From positions 8,634,001 through 8,698,000 of the forward strand of contig NZ_CP085173.1 of the NCBI RefSeq assembly GCF_020616555.1: a stretch of 64,000 bases of DNA. Direction: 5' to 3'. A program made the translations under genes and the position numbers. Every line of letters starts with the position of its first letter. The first letter of the stretch is position 1. The notes under the pieces were generated by a model that had not been told where the DNA came from, made no database searches, and saw only the letters and a program-made list of their open reading frames with translations. Shown here one piece after another: positions 55,713-63,928 of this stretch. The stretch comes from Streptomyces longhuiensis. GTDB taxonomy: Bacteria; Actinomycetota; Actinomycetes; Streptomycetales; Streptomycetaceae.

Positions 55713-57155
55713 TCAGACAGGCAGCAGCCGCGCGATCAGCGCGCTCAGCTGCTGGGCGTTGCGGCACTCGTGCATCTCGACGATCTCCGCGTACGTGTCG
55801 GCCGCCGAGTCGCCGGTGTCCCACAGCGAGCGCCGTTCGGGGTTGAGCCAATAGACCTTGCGGGCGCGCCCGGTGACGTCCCGCAGCGCCCCCGTGTTGG
55901 GGTCGCTCATGTTCGTACGGGCGTCGCCCAGGACGAACACGGTGCTGCGCGGGCCGACCGCGTCCGCGTACCGCTCGGCGAACTCGCCCAGCGACGTGCC
56001 GTAGTCGCTGCTTCCGTGCCAGCCCGTCACGGCCGCCGCCGAGAGGATGCGCGCGCTCAGCCCCTCGGGCCCGGCCGCGTCGCGGCCGATGAGGTCGGTC
56101 ACCTCGTCGACGCGGTTGACGAAGGCGAACACCCGCACCTTGCTGAACTGGTCGTGCAGTGCCTGCACCAGCAGCATCGTGAAGTTGGCGAACCCCGCGA
56201 CCGAGCCGGACACGTCGCACAGGAGGACGAGTTCGGGACGGGCGGGACGGCGGCGGCGCAGCACGGGCCGCATCGGGACGCCGCCCGTCGACAGGGACCC
56301 ACGGAGCGTGCGGCGCAGGTCGATCCGCCCGCGCGCGGCCCGGCGCCGGCGGGCGGCGAGACGGGTGGCCAGCATGCGGGCCAGGGGCTGAACCGCCCTG
56401 CGGAGCTCATCCAGCTGGGCGCGCCCCGCGATGAGGAAGTCGACGCGGTCCGCGGTCGGGGCGATGGCGCGGCGGGCGATCTCGTCGGTGCCGCGACGCT
56501 CGGCGACCCGGCGCCGCGCCTCGCTGCCCACGCGCCCGCGGAACGCCTGGATACGGCGCCGGATCTCGTCCGCCTGCAGCCGGTCGGTGAACTCGTCCTC
56601 GCCGGCGGCCCCGGCCCGGATCCCGGCGAGGATCCGGGCGAGCAGGGTCTCCGGGCGCAGCCGTGCCAGCGTCTGGTGCGAGGACCAGCCGTCCGAGCGG
56701 CTGGACGGACCCGATCCTCCGGATCCGCCCGGGCCGCCCGCCCCGTTCGCCGTGCCGTAGCCGCCGAGGCCGTCCACCGCTTCGGCCGCCAACTGGTCCA
56801 GCAGTTCCTGGTCGTTGGCGGCGAGCGCGGCGGCGAGCCGCTCGCGCAGGTCGGCCGTGTCGGAGTCCCGCCAGGCACGCCCGGCGCCGGACTCGTGCCG
56901 TGTGTCCTGCGGGGCGCCGACACTCCGGGGGAAGTACAGATCGAAGACGGGGTCGAAGACGGCCCGCTGCCCCTCGCTGTGCAGCAGCGCCGCCGCCAGG
57001 CCCTCGCGCAGGTGCTCGCGGTCGGTCAGGCCGAGCGCCTCGACGGCGAGCCCGGCGTCGACGGTCTCGCCGGTGCCGATCCGGACGCCGTGCGAGCGCA
57101 GCGCCTGCACGAGGGCGGTGAGCCGCTCCGGGACGCCGGCCGCCGTCGCGCTCAC
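55713..57155 (-). CDS. VWA-domain protein of a MoxR/VWA pair
   Basis: This 480-residue protein has a C-terminal von Willebrand A domain with the MIDAS metal motif in LLCDVSGSVAGFANF (Asp-x-Ser-x-Ser) and a later VFVLGDARTNMSDPN. The N-terminal 250 residues are helical with an Arg-rich middle (RRIQAFRGRVGSEARRRVAE). The gene starts at a GTG that overlaps the MoxR stop by four bases (GTGA), so the two are translationally coupled. MoxR ATPase plus VWA partners act as chaperone-like pairs that mature or insert metal cofactors in target enzymes. No obvious target enzyme is adjacent here. Confidence 0.9.
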   Translation of the reverse strand: MSATAAGVPERLTALVQALRSHGVRIGTGETVDAGLAVEALGLTDREHLREGLAAALLHSEGQRAVFDPVFDLYFPRSVGAPQDTRHESGAGRAWRDSDTADLRERLAAALAANDQELLDQLAAEAVDGLGGYGTANGAGGPGGSGGSGPSSRSDGWSSHQTLARLRPETLLARILAGIRAGAAGEDEFTDRLQADEIRRRIQAFRGRVGSEARRRVAERRGTDEIARRAIAPTADRVDFLIAGRAQLDELRRAVQPLARMLATRLAARRRRAARGRIDLRRTLRGSLSTGGVPMRPVLRRRRPARPELVLLCDVSGSVAGFANFTMLLVQALHDQFSKVRVFAFVNRVDEVTDLIGRDAAGPEGLSARILSAAAVTGWHGSSDYGTSLGEFAERYADAVGPRSTVFVLGDARTNMSDPNTGALRDVTGRARKVYWLNPERRSLWDTGDSAADTYAEIVEMHECRNAQQLSALIARLLPV

Positions 57156-58021
57156 ACGGCGTCCAGGTCCAGCTTGGCCGCCGCCTTCAGCACGTCCTCC
57201 TGATGCTTGAGGACCACGCCGAGCGTGTCGCGTACGACCTCCTCGTCGAGGGTTCCGGCGCCGAGCGCGAGGAGCGTGCGGGCCCAGTCGATGGTCTCCG
57301 CGACCGACGGCACCTTCCGCAGGTCCATCGCGCGCAGCGCACCGACCACCCGCACCACGGCCTGCGCCAGCGCCTCGTCGAGCCCCGGCACCTTGAGGCG
57401 CACGATCCGGCGCTCCAACTCCTCCTCGGGGAAGCCGATGTGGAGGAAAAGGCAGCGCCGGCGCAGCGCCTCGGACAGCTCACGGCTCGCGTTGGAGGTG
57501 AGGACGGTGAACGGGCGGCGCGTCGCGCTGATCGTGCCGAGTTCGGGCACCGTCACCTGGAAGTCGCTGAGCACCTCCAGGAGCAGGCCCTCCACCTCGA
57601 CGTCGGCCTTGTCGGTCTCGTCGATGAGCAGCACCTTGGGGTCGCTGCCGCGGATCGCCGTCAGCAGCGGGCGCGGCAGCAGGAACTCCTCGCTGAAGAT
57701 GTCCGTACGGGTCTCGTCCCACGACTCGTCGCGGCCCGCCGTGATGCGCAGGAGCTGCTTGGCGTGGTTCCACTCGTACAGGGCGCGCGATTCGTCCACG
57801 CCCTCGTAGCACTGGAGCCGGACGAGGGTGGCGCCCGCGACCTCGGCGACGGCCTTGGCCAGTTCGGTCTTGCCGACGCCCGCGGGGCCCTCGACGAGGA
57901 GCGGCTTGCCGAGGCGGTCGGCGAGGAAGACCGTGGTGGCCACCGCGGGGGACGCCAGGTAGCCCGTCGCGGCGAGCCGCGCGGACACATCGTCGACGGA
58001 CGTGAAGTACCCGGACGTCAT
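57152..58021 (-). CDS. MoxR-type AAA+ ATPase
   Basis: This 289-residue AAA+ protein belongs to the MoxR group. Walker A is VEGPAGVGKTELAKA near residue 40, Walker B VLLIDETDKAD near 120, and the arginine-finger region lies around ASRELSEALRRRCLFLH. It has no membrane segment and works in the cytoplasm, using ATP to remodel partner proteins. It overlaps the VWA gene by four bases, so the two form one functional unit. The ATG at 58021 lies near the HxlR gene on the opposite strand, 198 bp away. Its target is unknown. Confidence 0.93.
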   Translation of the reverse strand: MTSGYFTSVDDVSARLAATGYLASPAVATTVFLADRLGKPLLVEGPAGVGKTELAKAVAEVAGATLVRLQCYEGVDESRALYEWNHAKQLLRITAGRDESWDETRTDIFSEEFLLPRPLLTAIRGSDPKVLLIDETDKADVEVEGLLLEVLSDFQVTVPELGTISATRRPFTVLTSNASRELSEALRRRCLFLHIGFPEEELERRIVRLKVPGLDEALAQAVVRVVGALRAMDLRKVPSVAETIDWARTLLALGAGTLDEEVVRDTLGVVLKHQEDVLKAAAKLDLDAV

Positions 58022-58185
58022 GCGTGAGCCCCCTCCTCGTGCGGCGCCTCGCGCCGGCTGGTCTCCGCCACTGGATCAGTTGCGTGACGGGCTCCACAAC
58101 AGGGACGCGGAGTTTGCGTCGTAGGTCACGTGCCACAGCCGTACGGAACGCCCGAACCGGTCGCTTCTCGCGGGTCCGAACTGCT

Positions 58186-58204
58186 GGGTCTCAATCCGAG
58201 ACCC
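58186..58204. promoter_or_regulatory. Inverted repeat upstream of the HxlR gene
   Basis: Perfect 7-bp arms GGGTCTC (58186-58192) and GAGACCC (58198-58204) flank AATCC, 15 bp before the ATG at 58220. The position overlaps the likely promoter and fits autorepression. Confidence 0.7.
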
Positions 58205-58219
58205 TCGTATGCTGACGGC

Positions 58220-58717
58220 ATGAGGCGGACCTCCTTTGCCAACTGGCCCTGCTCCATCGCCCGCACCATGGACCTGCTCGGCGACTGGTGGACGCCGCTC
58301 GTCCTGCGTGAGGCGTTCTACGGGATCAAGCGGTTCGACGTGTTCCAGGCGGAGCTCGGCATCGCGCGCAACACCCTGGCCGACCGGCTCCGGCGCCTCG
58401 TGGACGAGGGGCTCATGGAGAAGCGGGCCTATCAGCACGAGCCCGTCCGCTACGACTACGTGCTCACGGACATGGGGCGCGACTTCTTCGGAGTGCTCGC
58501 CGCCATGAACCGCTGGGGCGACCGCTGGCTCGCGGAGGAGGCCGGACCGCCCGTCGTCTTCCACCACGACCGGTGCGGCCAGGAGGGCCACGCCGAGGTC
58601 GTGTGCAGCGAGTGCAAGGAGCCGATGACGGCCGAGGACACGCGCCCCCGTCTCGGTCCGGGCTACCCGCCCCGACTGGCCGACCGCCCCGACATCAAGG
58701 CACGCTTCAGCGGCTGA
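58220..58717 (+). CDS. HxlR-family regulator with C-terminal Cys pair
   Basis: This 165-residue protein has the HxlR winged helix: CSIARTMDLLGDWWTPLVLR, FQAELGIARNTLADRLRRLV and YDYVLTDMGRDFFGV. A C-terminal extension holds FHHDRCGQEGHAEVVCSECK, four potential metal or redox ligands, which is longer than usual for HxlR. The ATG at 58220 gives the natural start; longer readings pass through the operator. The SRPBCC-LLM gene pair follows 125 bp downstream on the same strand and is the probable target. The signal may be a redox-active or quinone-like compound. Confidence 0.87.
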   Translation: MRRTSFANWPCSIARTMDLLGDWWTPLVLREAFYGIKRFDVFQAELGIARNTLADRLRRLVDEGLMEKRAYQHEPVRYDYVLTDMGRDFFGVLAAMNRWGDRWLAEEAGPPVVFHHDRCGQEGHAEVVCSECKEPMTAEDTRPRLGPGYPPRLADRPDIKARFSG

Positions 58718-58842
58718 CTCCGGGGCGTCGCCCTTTGTCCGTCCCTCTTGACGAGTAAGTCTATCTACGCAACTCTCATGCTCAGGGCCGCCTTCGCAGA
58801 CCCCGCAGAGTGAACTTCCCGCAGACGGAGAGGCAACCGGCA

Positions 58843-59379
58843 ATGGAGTGGACGGGCGCGCGCTACGCCGACAGACCGACGGTCGAGGTCCGCAGAAGGG
58901 TCCTGGCGTCGCCGGAGCGGGTGTGGGAGTTCGTCTCCGACATCGACCTGATGCCCACGCTCAGCGCCGAACTCCAGTCGGTCGCCTGGCTGGACGGCGC
59001 GGCGGGACCCACGCTCGGTGCACGGTTCGCCGGACGCAGCAAGCACGAGTCGCTGGGGGAGTGGCAGACCACCTCGTACGTCGTCCGGTGTGAGGCGCCC
59101 CGCGTGTTCGCCTGGGCGGTCGAGGACCCCGAACAGCCCAGCGCCCTCTGGAAGTTCACCCTGACACCGCTCGACGACGGCGGCACCGAGCTGGCCCAGT
59201 GGATGCAGCTCGGCCCCGGCCGCTCCGGGCTCTCGTACGCGATCGACCGGATGCCGGAGAAGGAGCAGAAGATCGTGTTCGTGCGGCTGCGGGAGTTCGA
59301 GCGGAGCATCAGCGCCACGCTCGACGCGATCAAGGACCTGGCCGAGGGCGGCCCGGCTCCGGAAGGGCGGGGCGAGTGA
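58843..59379 (+). CDS. SRPBCC-family ligand-binding protein
   Basis: This 178-residue protein has the START-like SRPBCC fold with a deep hydrophobic pocket: VRRRVLASPERVWEFVSDID, LSAELQSVAWLDGAAGPTLG, KFTLTPLDDGGTELAQWMQL and a long C-terminal helix. It has no catalytic motif. The ATG at 58843 has GGAGAGG nine bases upstream; a GTG at 58810 is an alternative. Its TGA overlaps the ATG of the next gene (TGATG), so it is coupled to the LLM oxidoreductase. It may present or protect that enzyme's hydrophobic substrate. Confidence 0.88.
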   Translation: MEWTGARYADRPTVEVRRRVLASPERVWEFVSDIDLMPTLSAELQSVAWLDGAAGPTLGARFAGRSKHESLGEWQTTSYVVRCEAPRVFAWAVEDPEQPSALWKFTLTPLDDGGTELAQWMQLGPGRSGLSYAIDRMPEKEQKIVFVRLREFERSISATLDAIKDLAEGGPAPEGRGE

Positions 59380-60437
59380 TGCGTACGTCCACGACGATCG
59401 AGGCCTCGGGCGGCAATTGGGGCGAGACGGTCGACTTCGTGACCGAGGCCGAACGGCTCGGGACGGACATCTGCTGGGTGGCCGAGGCGTGGGGCGCGGA
59501 GGCCCCCTCGCCGCTCGGGTACCTGGCGGCGCGCACGGAGAGGATGCTGCTCGGCTCCGGGATCATCCAGCTGGCCACCCGCACCCCGGCCGCGATCGCC
59601 CGCGCGGCGATCACTCTCTCCAACATCTCCGGAGGCCGCTTCCTGCTCGGACTCGGTCCGTCGGGGCCGCAGGTGATCGAAGGGCTGCACGGGGTCCCGT
59701 TCGCGCGGCCCCTGACCCGTATGCGCGAGACCGTCGAGATCGTCCGGCAGGCCGTGGCGGGAGAGAAACTCGCTTACGAGGGAAGGGAGTTCACCCTCCC
59801 GCTTCCCGGCGGCGAGGCGAAGCCGATGCGCCTGTCGATGCGGGCCGAGCACGACCTGCCCGTCTATCTGGCCACGCTCTCGCCCAAGATGCTGCGGCTG
59901 ACCGGCGAGATCGCGGACGGCTGGCTCGGTACGAGCTTCGTGCCCGAGGGCGCGCAGAGCGCCTATTTCGACCATCTGGACGCCGGGCTCGCGGCGGCCG
60001 GCCGCAAGCGGTCCGACCTGGACATCTGTCAGGGCGCCGAGGTGGCGTTCGCCGACGACGAGGACGCGCTGCGCGCGATGGTCGCGGGCCGCAAGAAGGA
60101 ACTGGCCTTCAGCCTGGGCGGCATGGGATCCGCGACCACCAACTACTACAACAACGCCTACAGCAGACAGGGCTGGGCCGACACGGCGGCCGAGGTCCGG
60201 GCCCGCTGGCAGGCGGGCGACCGCGGCGGAGCGGCGGAGCTGATCACCGACGACATGGTCCTGGCCACCACTCTCATCGGCACCGAGCCCATGGTCCGCG
60301 AACGCCTGCGGGTCTGGAGCGCCGCGGGCGTCGACACGGTCCGCCTCTACCCGGCCGGCGACACCCTGGAGGCCCGTCTGACCACGCTGGGCAGGGCGCT
60401 GGATCTCGTACGGGACGTGGGGCGCGAGGGGCGCTAG
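59379..60437 (+). CDS. LLM-class F420-dependent oxidoreductase
   Basis: This 352-residue protein belongs to the luciferase-like monooxygenase fold, F420-dependent branch. Conserved parts are WVAEAWGAEAPSPLGYLAAR, LLGSGIIQLATRTPAAIARA, FLLGLGPSGPQVIEGLHGVP and GEIADGWLGTSFVPEG. These form the cofactor pocket and barrel of LLM proteins, which reduce or oxidise small organic compounds with reduced F420 or FMN. The ATG at 59379 overlaps the preceding TGA, so it is coupled to the SRPBCC gene. An HxlR regulator lies ahead. A role in detoxification or secondary metabolism is likely; the substrate is unknown. Confidence 0.9.
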   Translation: MRTSTTIEASGGNWGETVDFVTEAERLGTDICWVAEAWGAEAPSPLGYLAARTERMLLGSGIIQLATRTPAAIARAAITLSNISGGRFLLGLGPSGPQVIEGLHGVPFARPLTRMRETVEIVRQAVAGEKLAYEGREFTLPLPGGEAKPMRLSMRAEHDLPVYLATLSPKMLRLTGEIADGWLGTSFVPEGAQSAYFDHLDAGLAAAGRKRSDLDICQGAEVAFADDEDALRAMVAGRKKELAFSLGGMGSATTNYYNNAYSRQGWADTAAEVRARWQAGDRGGAAELITDDMVLATTLIGTEPMVRERLRVWSAAGVDTVRLYPAGDTLEARLTTLGRALDLVRDVGREGR

Positions 60438-60460
60438 TCGGGTCGGATACGGTCGGCCGT

Positions 60461-60841
60461 CTACGCGTAGTTGCTGAGCTCGATCAGGTTGCCGTCCGGA
60501 TCCCGCACGTACACGCTGAGGAGGGGACCGGTGGCGCCCGTGCGGTCGACCGGTCCTTCCTCCAACGGGACGCCGTGGCTTGCCAGTTCGGTGATGATCC
60601 GGTCGACGGGCCCGTCGACGATCAGGCACAGGTCCGCGCTGCCGGGCGTGGGGCGAGCCGCCTTCGGCTCGAACTCGCGGCCCGCCTCGTGGAGGTTGAT
60701 CTTGCTGTGGCCGAAGGTCAGGGCGCGGCGGCCGCCCCGGAAGGTGACCGCCTCCATGCCCAGGACCTTCGTGTAGAAGGCCACTGTGGCGTCGAGGTCG
60801 TGCACGGTGAGGACGAGGTGGTCGAGTCGGTCGATGCGCAT
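60461..60841 (-). CDS. VOC-family (glyoxalase/bleomycin-resistance fold) protein
   Basis: This 126-residue protein has the vicinal-oxygen-chelate fold with two beta-alpha-beta-beta-beta modules. Metal-ligand positions are the His of RLDHLVLTVHD, the His of KINLHEAGREF, and the Glu of DPDGNLIELSNY. Members include glyoxalases, dioxygenases and antibiotic-binding proteins. I chose the ATG at 60841; a TTG four codons earlier is possible. It is convergent with the LLM gene and has no clear partner. As the ligands are present, metal-dependent chemistry is possible, but the specific reaction cannot be named. Confidence 0.88.
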   Translation of the reverse strand: MRIDRLDHLVLTVHDLDATVAFYTKVLGMEAVTFRGGRRALTFGHSKINLHEAGREFEPKAARPTPGSADLCLIVDGPVDRIITELASHGVPLEEGPVDRTGATGPLLSVYVRDPDGNLIELSNYA

Positions 60842-60936
60842 GGCGCAACCCAATCAAGCATCGGGCGGCGTGTCGACGCGCGCCCGAGCGCTGCCCGTCC
60901 GCTGCGTGAGCGGCCCACCGTGCCATCGGCCGGAGA

Positions 60937-61004
60937 GTTCGTGCAGCCGGTGTGTTCGTGTAGCCGGTGTGTTCGTGTAGCTGGTGTGTTCGTTCAGCCG
61001 GTCT
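60937..61004 (-). repeat. Four 17-bp tandem units at the 3' end of the alpha/beta hydrolase gene
   Basis: Four 17-bp units lie head to tail at 60937-60953, 60954-60970, 60971-60987 and 60988-61004 (consensus on the plus strand GTTCGTGTAGCCGGTGT). In transcription direction the first unit (60988-61004) holds the last codons and the TGA of the hydrolase gene, and the others run out downstream. A partial fifth copy is inside the coding end. Confidence 0.85.
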
Positions 61005-61689
61005 GTTCGTTCGCCGCCTTTTCGATCAGGTCGGCGACCGCGGTCGGCTGCGAGGCCAACGAAGCGTGCCCTGCGGCGAGTTCGATGACGGCGCGCGGGT
61101 TCATCCGCTCGGCCATGCGGCGTTCGTTGGCCGGATTGATCATGCGGTCGTCCGTCGACACCTGGTACCACGTCGGCTTGACCCGCCAGGCGGGGGCGGT
61201 CACGTTGTCCCCGAACGTCGAGGCCAGGGGCGCCTTCTGGGTGACGGCCATGACGAGGGCCTCCTCCGCGGGCAGATCCTGGCAGAAGCTCTCGTGGAAC
61301 TTGTCCTGCTTGATCCACAGATAGCCGTCGGAGTCGGGTGCGAGGTTCTCGATCGCCGCGGGCGCCAGCTCCTGGCTGATCTGCCCAGGGCTCTCACCCG
61401 CATCGGGCGCGAACGCGGCGACGTAGACGAGGCCCGTCACGTTCGGCAGGTCGCCCGCCTCCGTGATGACGGCGCCGCCGTAGGAGTGCCCCACCAGGAG
61501 TACGGGGCCGTCCACCTGCTTGACCATCTTGCGGGTGCGCTCGGCGTCGTCCCTAAGTGAGGTCAGGGGGTTCTCCACCGCGTGCAGAGAGCCGAAGCCG
61601 CGGTTGTGCAGCTGCGTGATGACCTTGGCCCAGTGGGCGGCACCGCCCCAGAACCCGTGCACCAGAACGACAGTCGGCTTGTCGGCCAT
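60994..61689 (-). CDS. Alpha/beta hydrolase
   Basis: This 231-residue cytoplasmic protein has the alpha/beta hydrolase fold: VVLVHGFWGGAAHWAKVITQ (oxyanion HG), the nucleophile elbow LLVGHSYGGAVI, the acid region WYQVSTDDRMINPAN and the His in ELAAGHASLASQP. The length is short but complete, close to the esterase/haloperoxidase-like group that acts on small esters or amides. I chose the ATG at 61689. Its last codons and stop lie in a 17-bp tandem array that continues downstream. The ornithine aminotransferase operon ends about 100 bp upstream. Its substrate is not known. Confidence 0.88.
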   Translation of the reverse strand: MADKPTVVLVHGFWGGAAHWAKVITQLHNRGFGSLHAVENPLTSLRDDAERTRKMVKQVDGPVLLVGHSYGGAVITEAGDLPNVTGLVYVAAFAPDAGESPGQISQELAPAAIENLAPDSDGYLWIKQDKFHESFCQDLPAEEALVMAVTQKAPLASTFGDNVTAPAWRVKPTWYQVSTDDRMINPANERRMAERMNPRAVIELAAGHASLASQPTAVADLIEKAANEQTG

Positions 61690-61744
61690 GACGACACACA
61701 CCAGTTTCGATCGGGGAGAGCGGTCCCTCCCACGCTAAGGCCGA

Positions 61745-61785
61745 GGTCACGGCCCGGCCACCGCTGACGGTGGCGGGCCGTGACC
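61745..61785 (-). terminator. Terminator of the guanidine hydrolase/rocD operon
   Basis: Arms GGTCACGGCCCG-G-CCACC and GGTGG-CGGGCCGTGACC pair over 17 base pairs with a one-base bulge and a 6-base loop, 8 bp beyond the rocD stop on the minus strand. Confidence 0.85.
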
Positions 61786-61793
61786 CAGGGTGC

Positions 61794-63023
61794 TCAGGGC
61801 TGTCCCAGCACCCTCGCCAGTGCGGCGAGCGCCGACTCCAGTTCCTCACGGGTGATGGTCAAGGGCGGGGCCAGGCGGATCGTCGAGCCATGGGTGTCCT
61901 TGACCAGCACGCCCTCGGCCAGGAGGAGTTCGCTGATCCGGCGGCCCGTTCCGATGGCCGGGTCGATGTCGACCCCCGCCCACAGTCCGCGGGCCCGGAA
62001 GCCCGTGACGCCCTTGCCGGTGAGGGCCTCGAGCCCGGAGCGCAGCACCTCGCCCAGATCGGCAGCCCGGCGCTGGAACTCGCCCGTGGCGAGCAGGTCG
62101 ACGACGGCGGAGCCGACGGCAGCGGACAGCGGGTTCCCGCCGAACGTGGAACCGTGCTCGCCCGGCCGCAGCACCCCCAGGACGTCCCGACCCGCGACGA
62201 CCGCCGACACCGGCACGATGCCGCCGCCGAGCGCCTTCCCGAGGAGCAGCATGTCGGGGCGTACGGCTTCGTGGTCGACGGCGAGCGTGCGGCCCGTGCG
62301 GCCGAGGCCCGACTGGATCTCGTCGGCGATGAACAGACATCCGGCCCGCCGCGTCAGGTCGCGTACCCCGGTGAGATAGCCGTCGTCCGGGATGACGACC
62401 CCGGCCTCGCCCTGGATGGGTTCGAGCAGGACGGCCGCCGTCGTCTCGTCGACCGCCGCTTCGAGCGCGGCCAGGTCGTTGTAGGGGACCACGCGGAAGC
62501 CCGGCGTGAACGGCCCGAACCCGGCGCGGGCCGACTCGTCGGTGGAGAAGCTGACGATCGTGGTCGTCCGGCCGTGGAAGTTGCCGTCGGCCACGACGAT
62601 CGTCGCCCGGTCCGCAGGGACGCCCTTGACCTCGTACGCCCACTTGCGGGCGACCTTGACGGCGCTCTCCACGGCCTCGGCGCCCGTGTTCATCGGCAGG
62701 ACCATGTCGAGGCCGGTCAGCTCCGCGAGGCCCTCGGCGAAGCCGGCCAGCCGGTCGTTGTGGAAGGCGCGCGACGTGAGCGTGAGCTGGTCGAGCTGAC
62801 AGTGGGCGGCCTCGATCAGTGCCGGGTGGCGGTGGCCGAAGTTGAGGGCCGAGTAGCCGGCGAGGAGGTCGAGGTAGCGGCGGCCCTCGACGTCCTCGAC
62901 CCAGGTGCCCTCGGCGCGGGCGACGACCACGGGCAGAGGGTGGTAGTTGTGCGCGAGCACCGGTGTCTCGGCGCTGATGAGCTCGGCCGAGGAACGCGGG
63001 GCCTTGACGGGGGCGACGGTCAT
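61794..63023 (-). CDS. rocD: Ornithine aminotransferase
   Basis: This 409-residue PLP enzyme moves the delta-amino group of ornithine to 2-oxoglutarate, giving glutamate-5-semialdehyde. The class III aminotransferase features are visible: LLAGYSALNFGHRHPALIEA, LPMNTGAEAVESAVKVARKW, the Asp region LFIADEIQSGLGRTG and the PLP Lys in LLLGKALGGGIVPV; STFGGNPLSAAVG follows. The length is typical. Its ATG overlaps the stop of the upstream guanidine hydrolase gene (ATGA), so they are translationally coupled. The pair could convert a guanidino compound into glutamate. Confidence 0.93.
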   Translation of the reverse strand: MTVAPVKAPRSSAELISAETPVLAHNYHPLPVVVARAEGTWVEDVEGRRYLDLLAGYSALNFGHRHPALIEAAHCQLDQLTLTSRAFHNDRLAGFAEGLAELTGLDMVLPMNTGAEAVESAVKVARKWAYEVKGVPADRATIVVADGNFHGRTTTIVSFSTDESARAGFGPFTPGFRVVPYNDLAALEAAVDETTAAVLLEPIQGEAGVVIPDDGYLTGVRDLTRRAGCLFIADEIQSGLGRTGRTLAVDHEAVRPDMLLLGKALGGGIVPVSAVVAGRDVLGVLRPGEHGSTFGGNPLSAAVGSAVVDLLATGEFQRRAADLGEVLRSGLEALTGKGVTGFRARGLWAGVDIDPAIGTGRRISELLLAEGVLVKDTHGSTIRLAPPLTITREELESALAALARVLGQP

Positions 63024-63829
63024 GAACGGATCTCCTGGGTGCAGCACTTGATGCCTCCGCCGGCCTTGTGGAACTCGGAGAGGTCGACGGGGACGGGGAC
63101 GTATCCGCGGTGGCCGAGCTGTGCGATGAGCCCGGTGGCCTGCGGGGCGACGAACACGTGGCGGCCGTCGGAGACGGAGTTGAGGCCGAAGGCCATCGCG
63201 TCGTCGCGGGTGGCGAGCACGGCACGCGGGAAGAGCCGCGCGAGCACCTCGCGACTCCCGGCCGAGAACGCGTCCGGGTAGTACGCGATGGTGCCGCCGT
63301 CGGGATCGTCGGGGTCGTCCAGGGCGAACAGCGCGGTGTCCAGGTGGTAGAAGTACGGGTCGACCAGACGCAGTCCGATGACCGGTACGCCGAAGAACTC
63401 CTGCGCCTCGTCGTGCGCGGCACGCGTCGTACGGAATCCGCTGCCCGCGAGTACGTAGCGGCCCGCCGGTACGAGGTCGCCCTCGCCCTCGCAGACCGAC
63501 GCCGGGTGGTGGACGTCGTAGCCCGCCGCCTTGAACCACGTCTCGTACTCCGCCGACTCCGGGCGGCGCTGCTCGGCGTGGAAGTTCGAGCCGAGGACGC
63601 GGCCGGCCACGACGAGCGCCGAGTTCGCGGCGAAGACCATGTCGGGCAGGCCCGGCACCGGCGGCACGGTCTCGACCGTGTGCCCGTGCGCGCGGTAGGT
63701 GTCGATCAGGTTCTGCCACTGCGCGAGGGCGAGCGCGGTGTCGACCCGCACGTCGTCGCGCATCCACGGGTTGATGGCGTAGTGAACGTCGAAGTATCTG
63801 GGCTCACACACCAGATAGCGCCTGGGCAC
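63020..63829 (-). CDS. Guanidine-group hydrolase: DDAH-like, possible arginine dihydrolase
   Basis: This 269-residue enzyme belongs to the guanidino-group-modifying superfamily (dimethylargininase, arginine deiminase, arginine dihydrolase). The catalytic His is in YFYHLDTAL (His162), acidic residues lie in VCEGEGDLV, and the catalytic Cys is in GGGIKCCTQEI (Cys262). Where deiminases and DDAH have Asp in the FxxD motif, this protein has FAAN (Asn69), and Asn20 sits in YAINPWM. From memory, Asn residues at these two places and Cys mark the arginine dihydrolase ArgZ. That reaction gives ornithine, the substrate of the coupled rocD gene. The start is a GTG with GGAGG nine bases upstream. Confidence 0.85.
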   Translation of the reverse strand: MPRRYLVCEPRYFDVHYAINPWMRDDVRVDTALALAQWQNLIDTYRAHGHTVETVPPVPGLPDMVFAANSALVVAGRVLGSNFHAEQRRPESAEYETWFKAAGYDVHHPASVCEGEGDLVPAGRYVLAGSGFRTTRAAHDEAQEFFGVPVIGLRLVDPYFYHLDTALFALDDPDDPDGGTIAYYPDAFSAGSREVLARLFPRAVLATRDDAMAFGLNSVSDGRHVFVAPQATGLIAQLGHRGYVPVPVDLSEFHKAGGGIKCCTQEIRS

Positions 63830-63877
63830 AGACGGGTACCTCCGCTTCCTGCGGGACGACCATCAGGGGGTGTCTCC

Positions 63878-63907
63878 ACGGTAGGAAGCGGCGGTCACGC
63901 TCGACAA
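63878..63907 (-). promoter_or_regulatory. Promoter of the guanidine hydrolase/rocD operon
   Basis: On the minus strand a -35 TTGTCG (63902-63907) and a -10 TACCGT (63878-63883) are separated by 18 bp, giving a leader of about 40 bases to the GTG at 63829. Confidence 0.5.
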
Positions 63908-63928
63908 GGCCAGTTGAATGCGTGTGCC

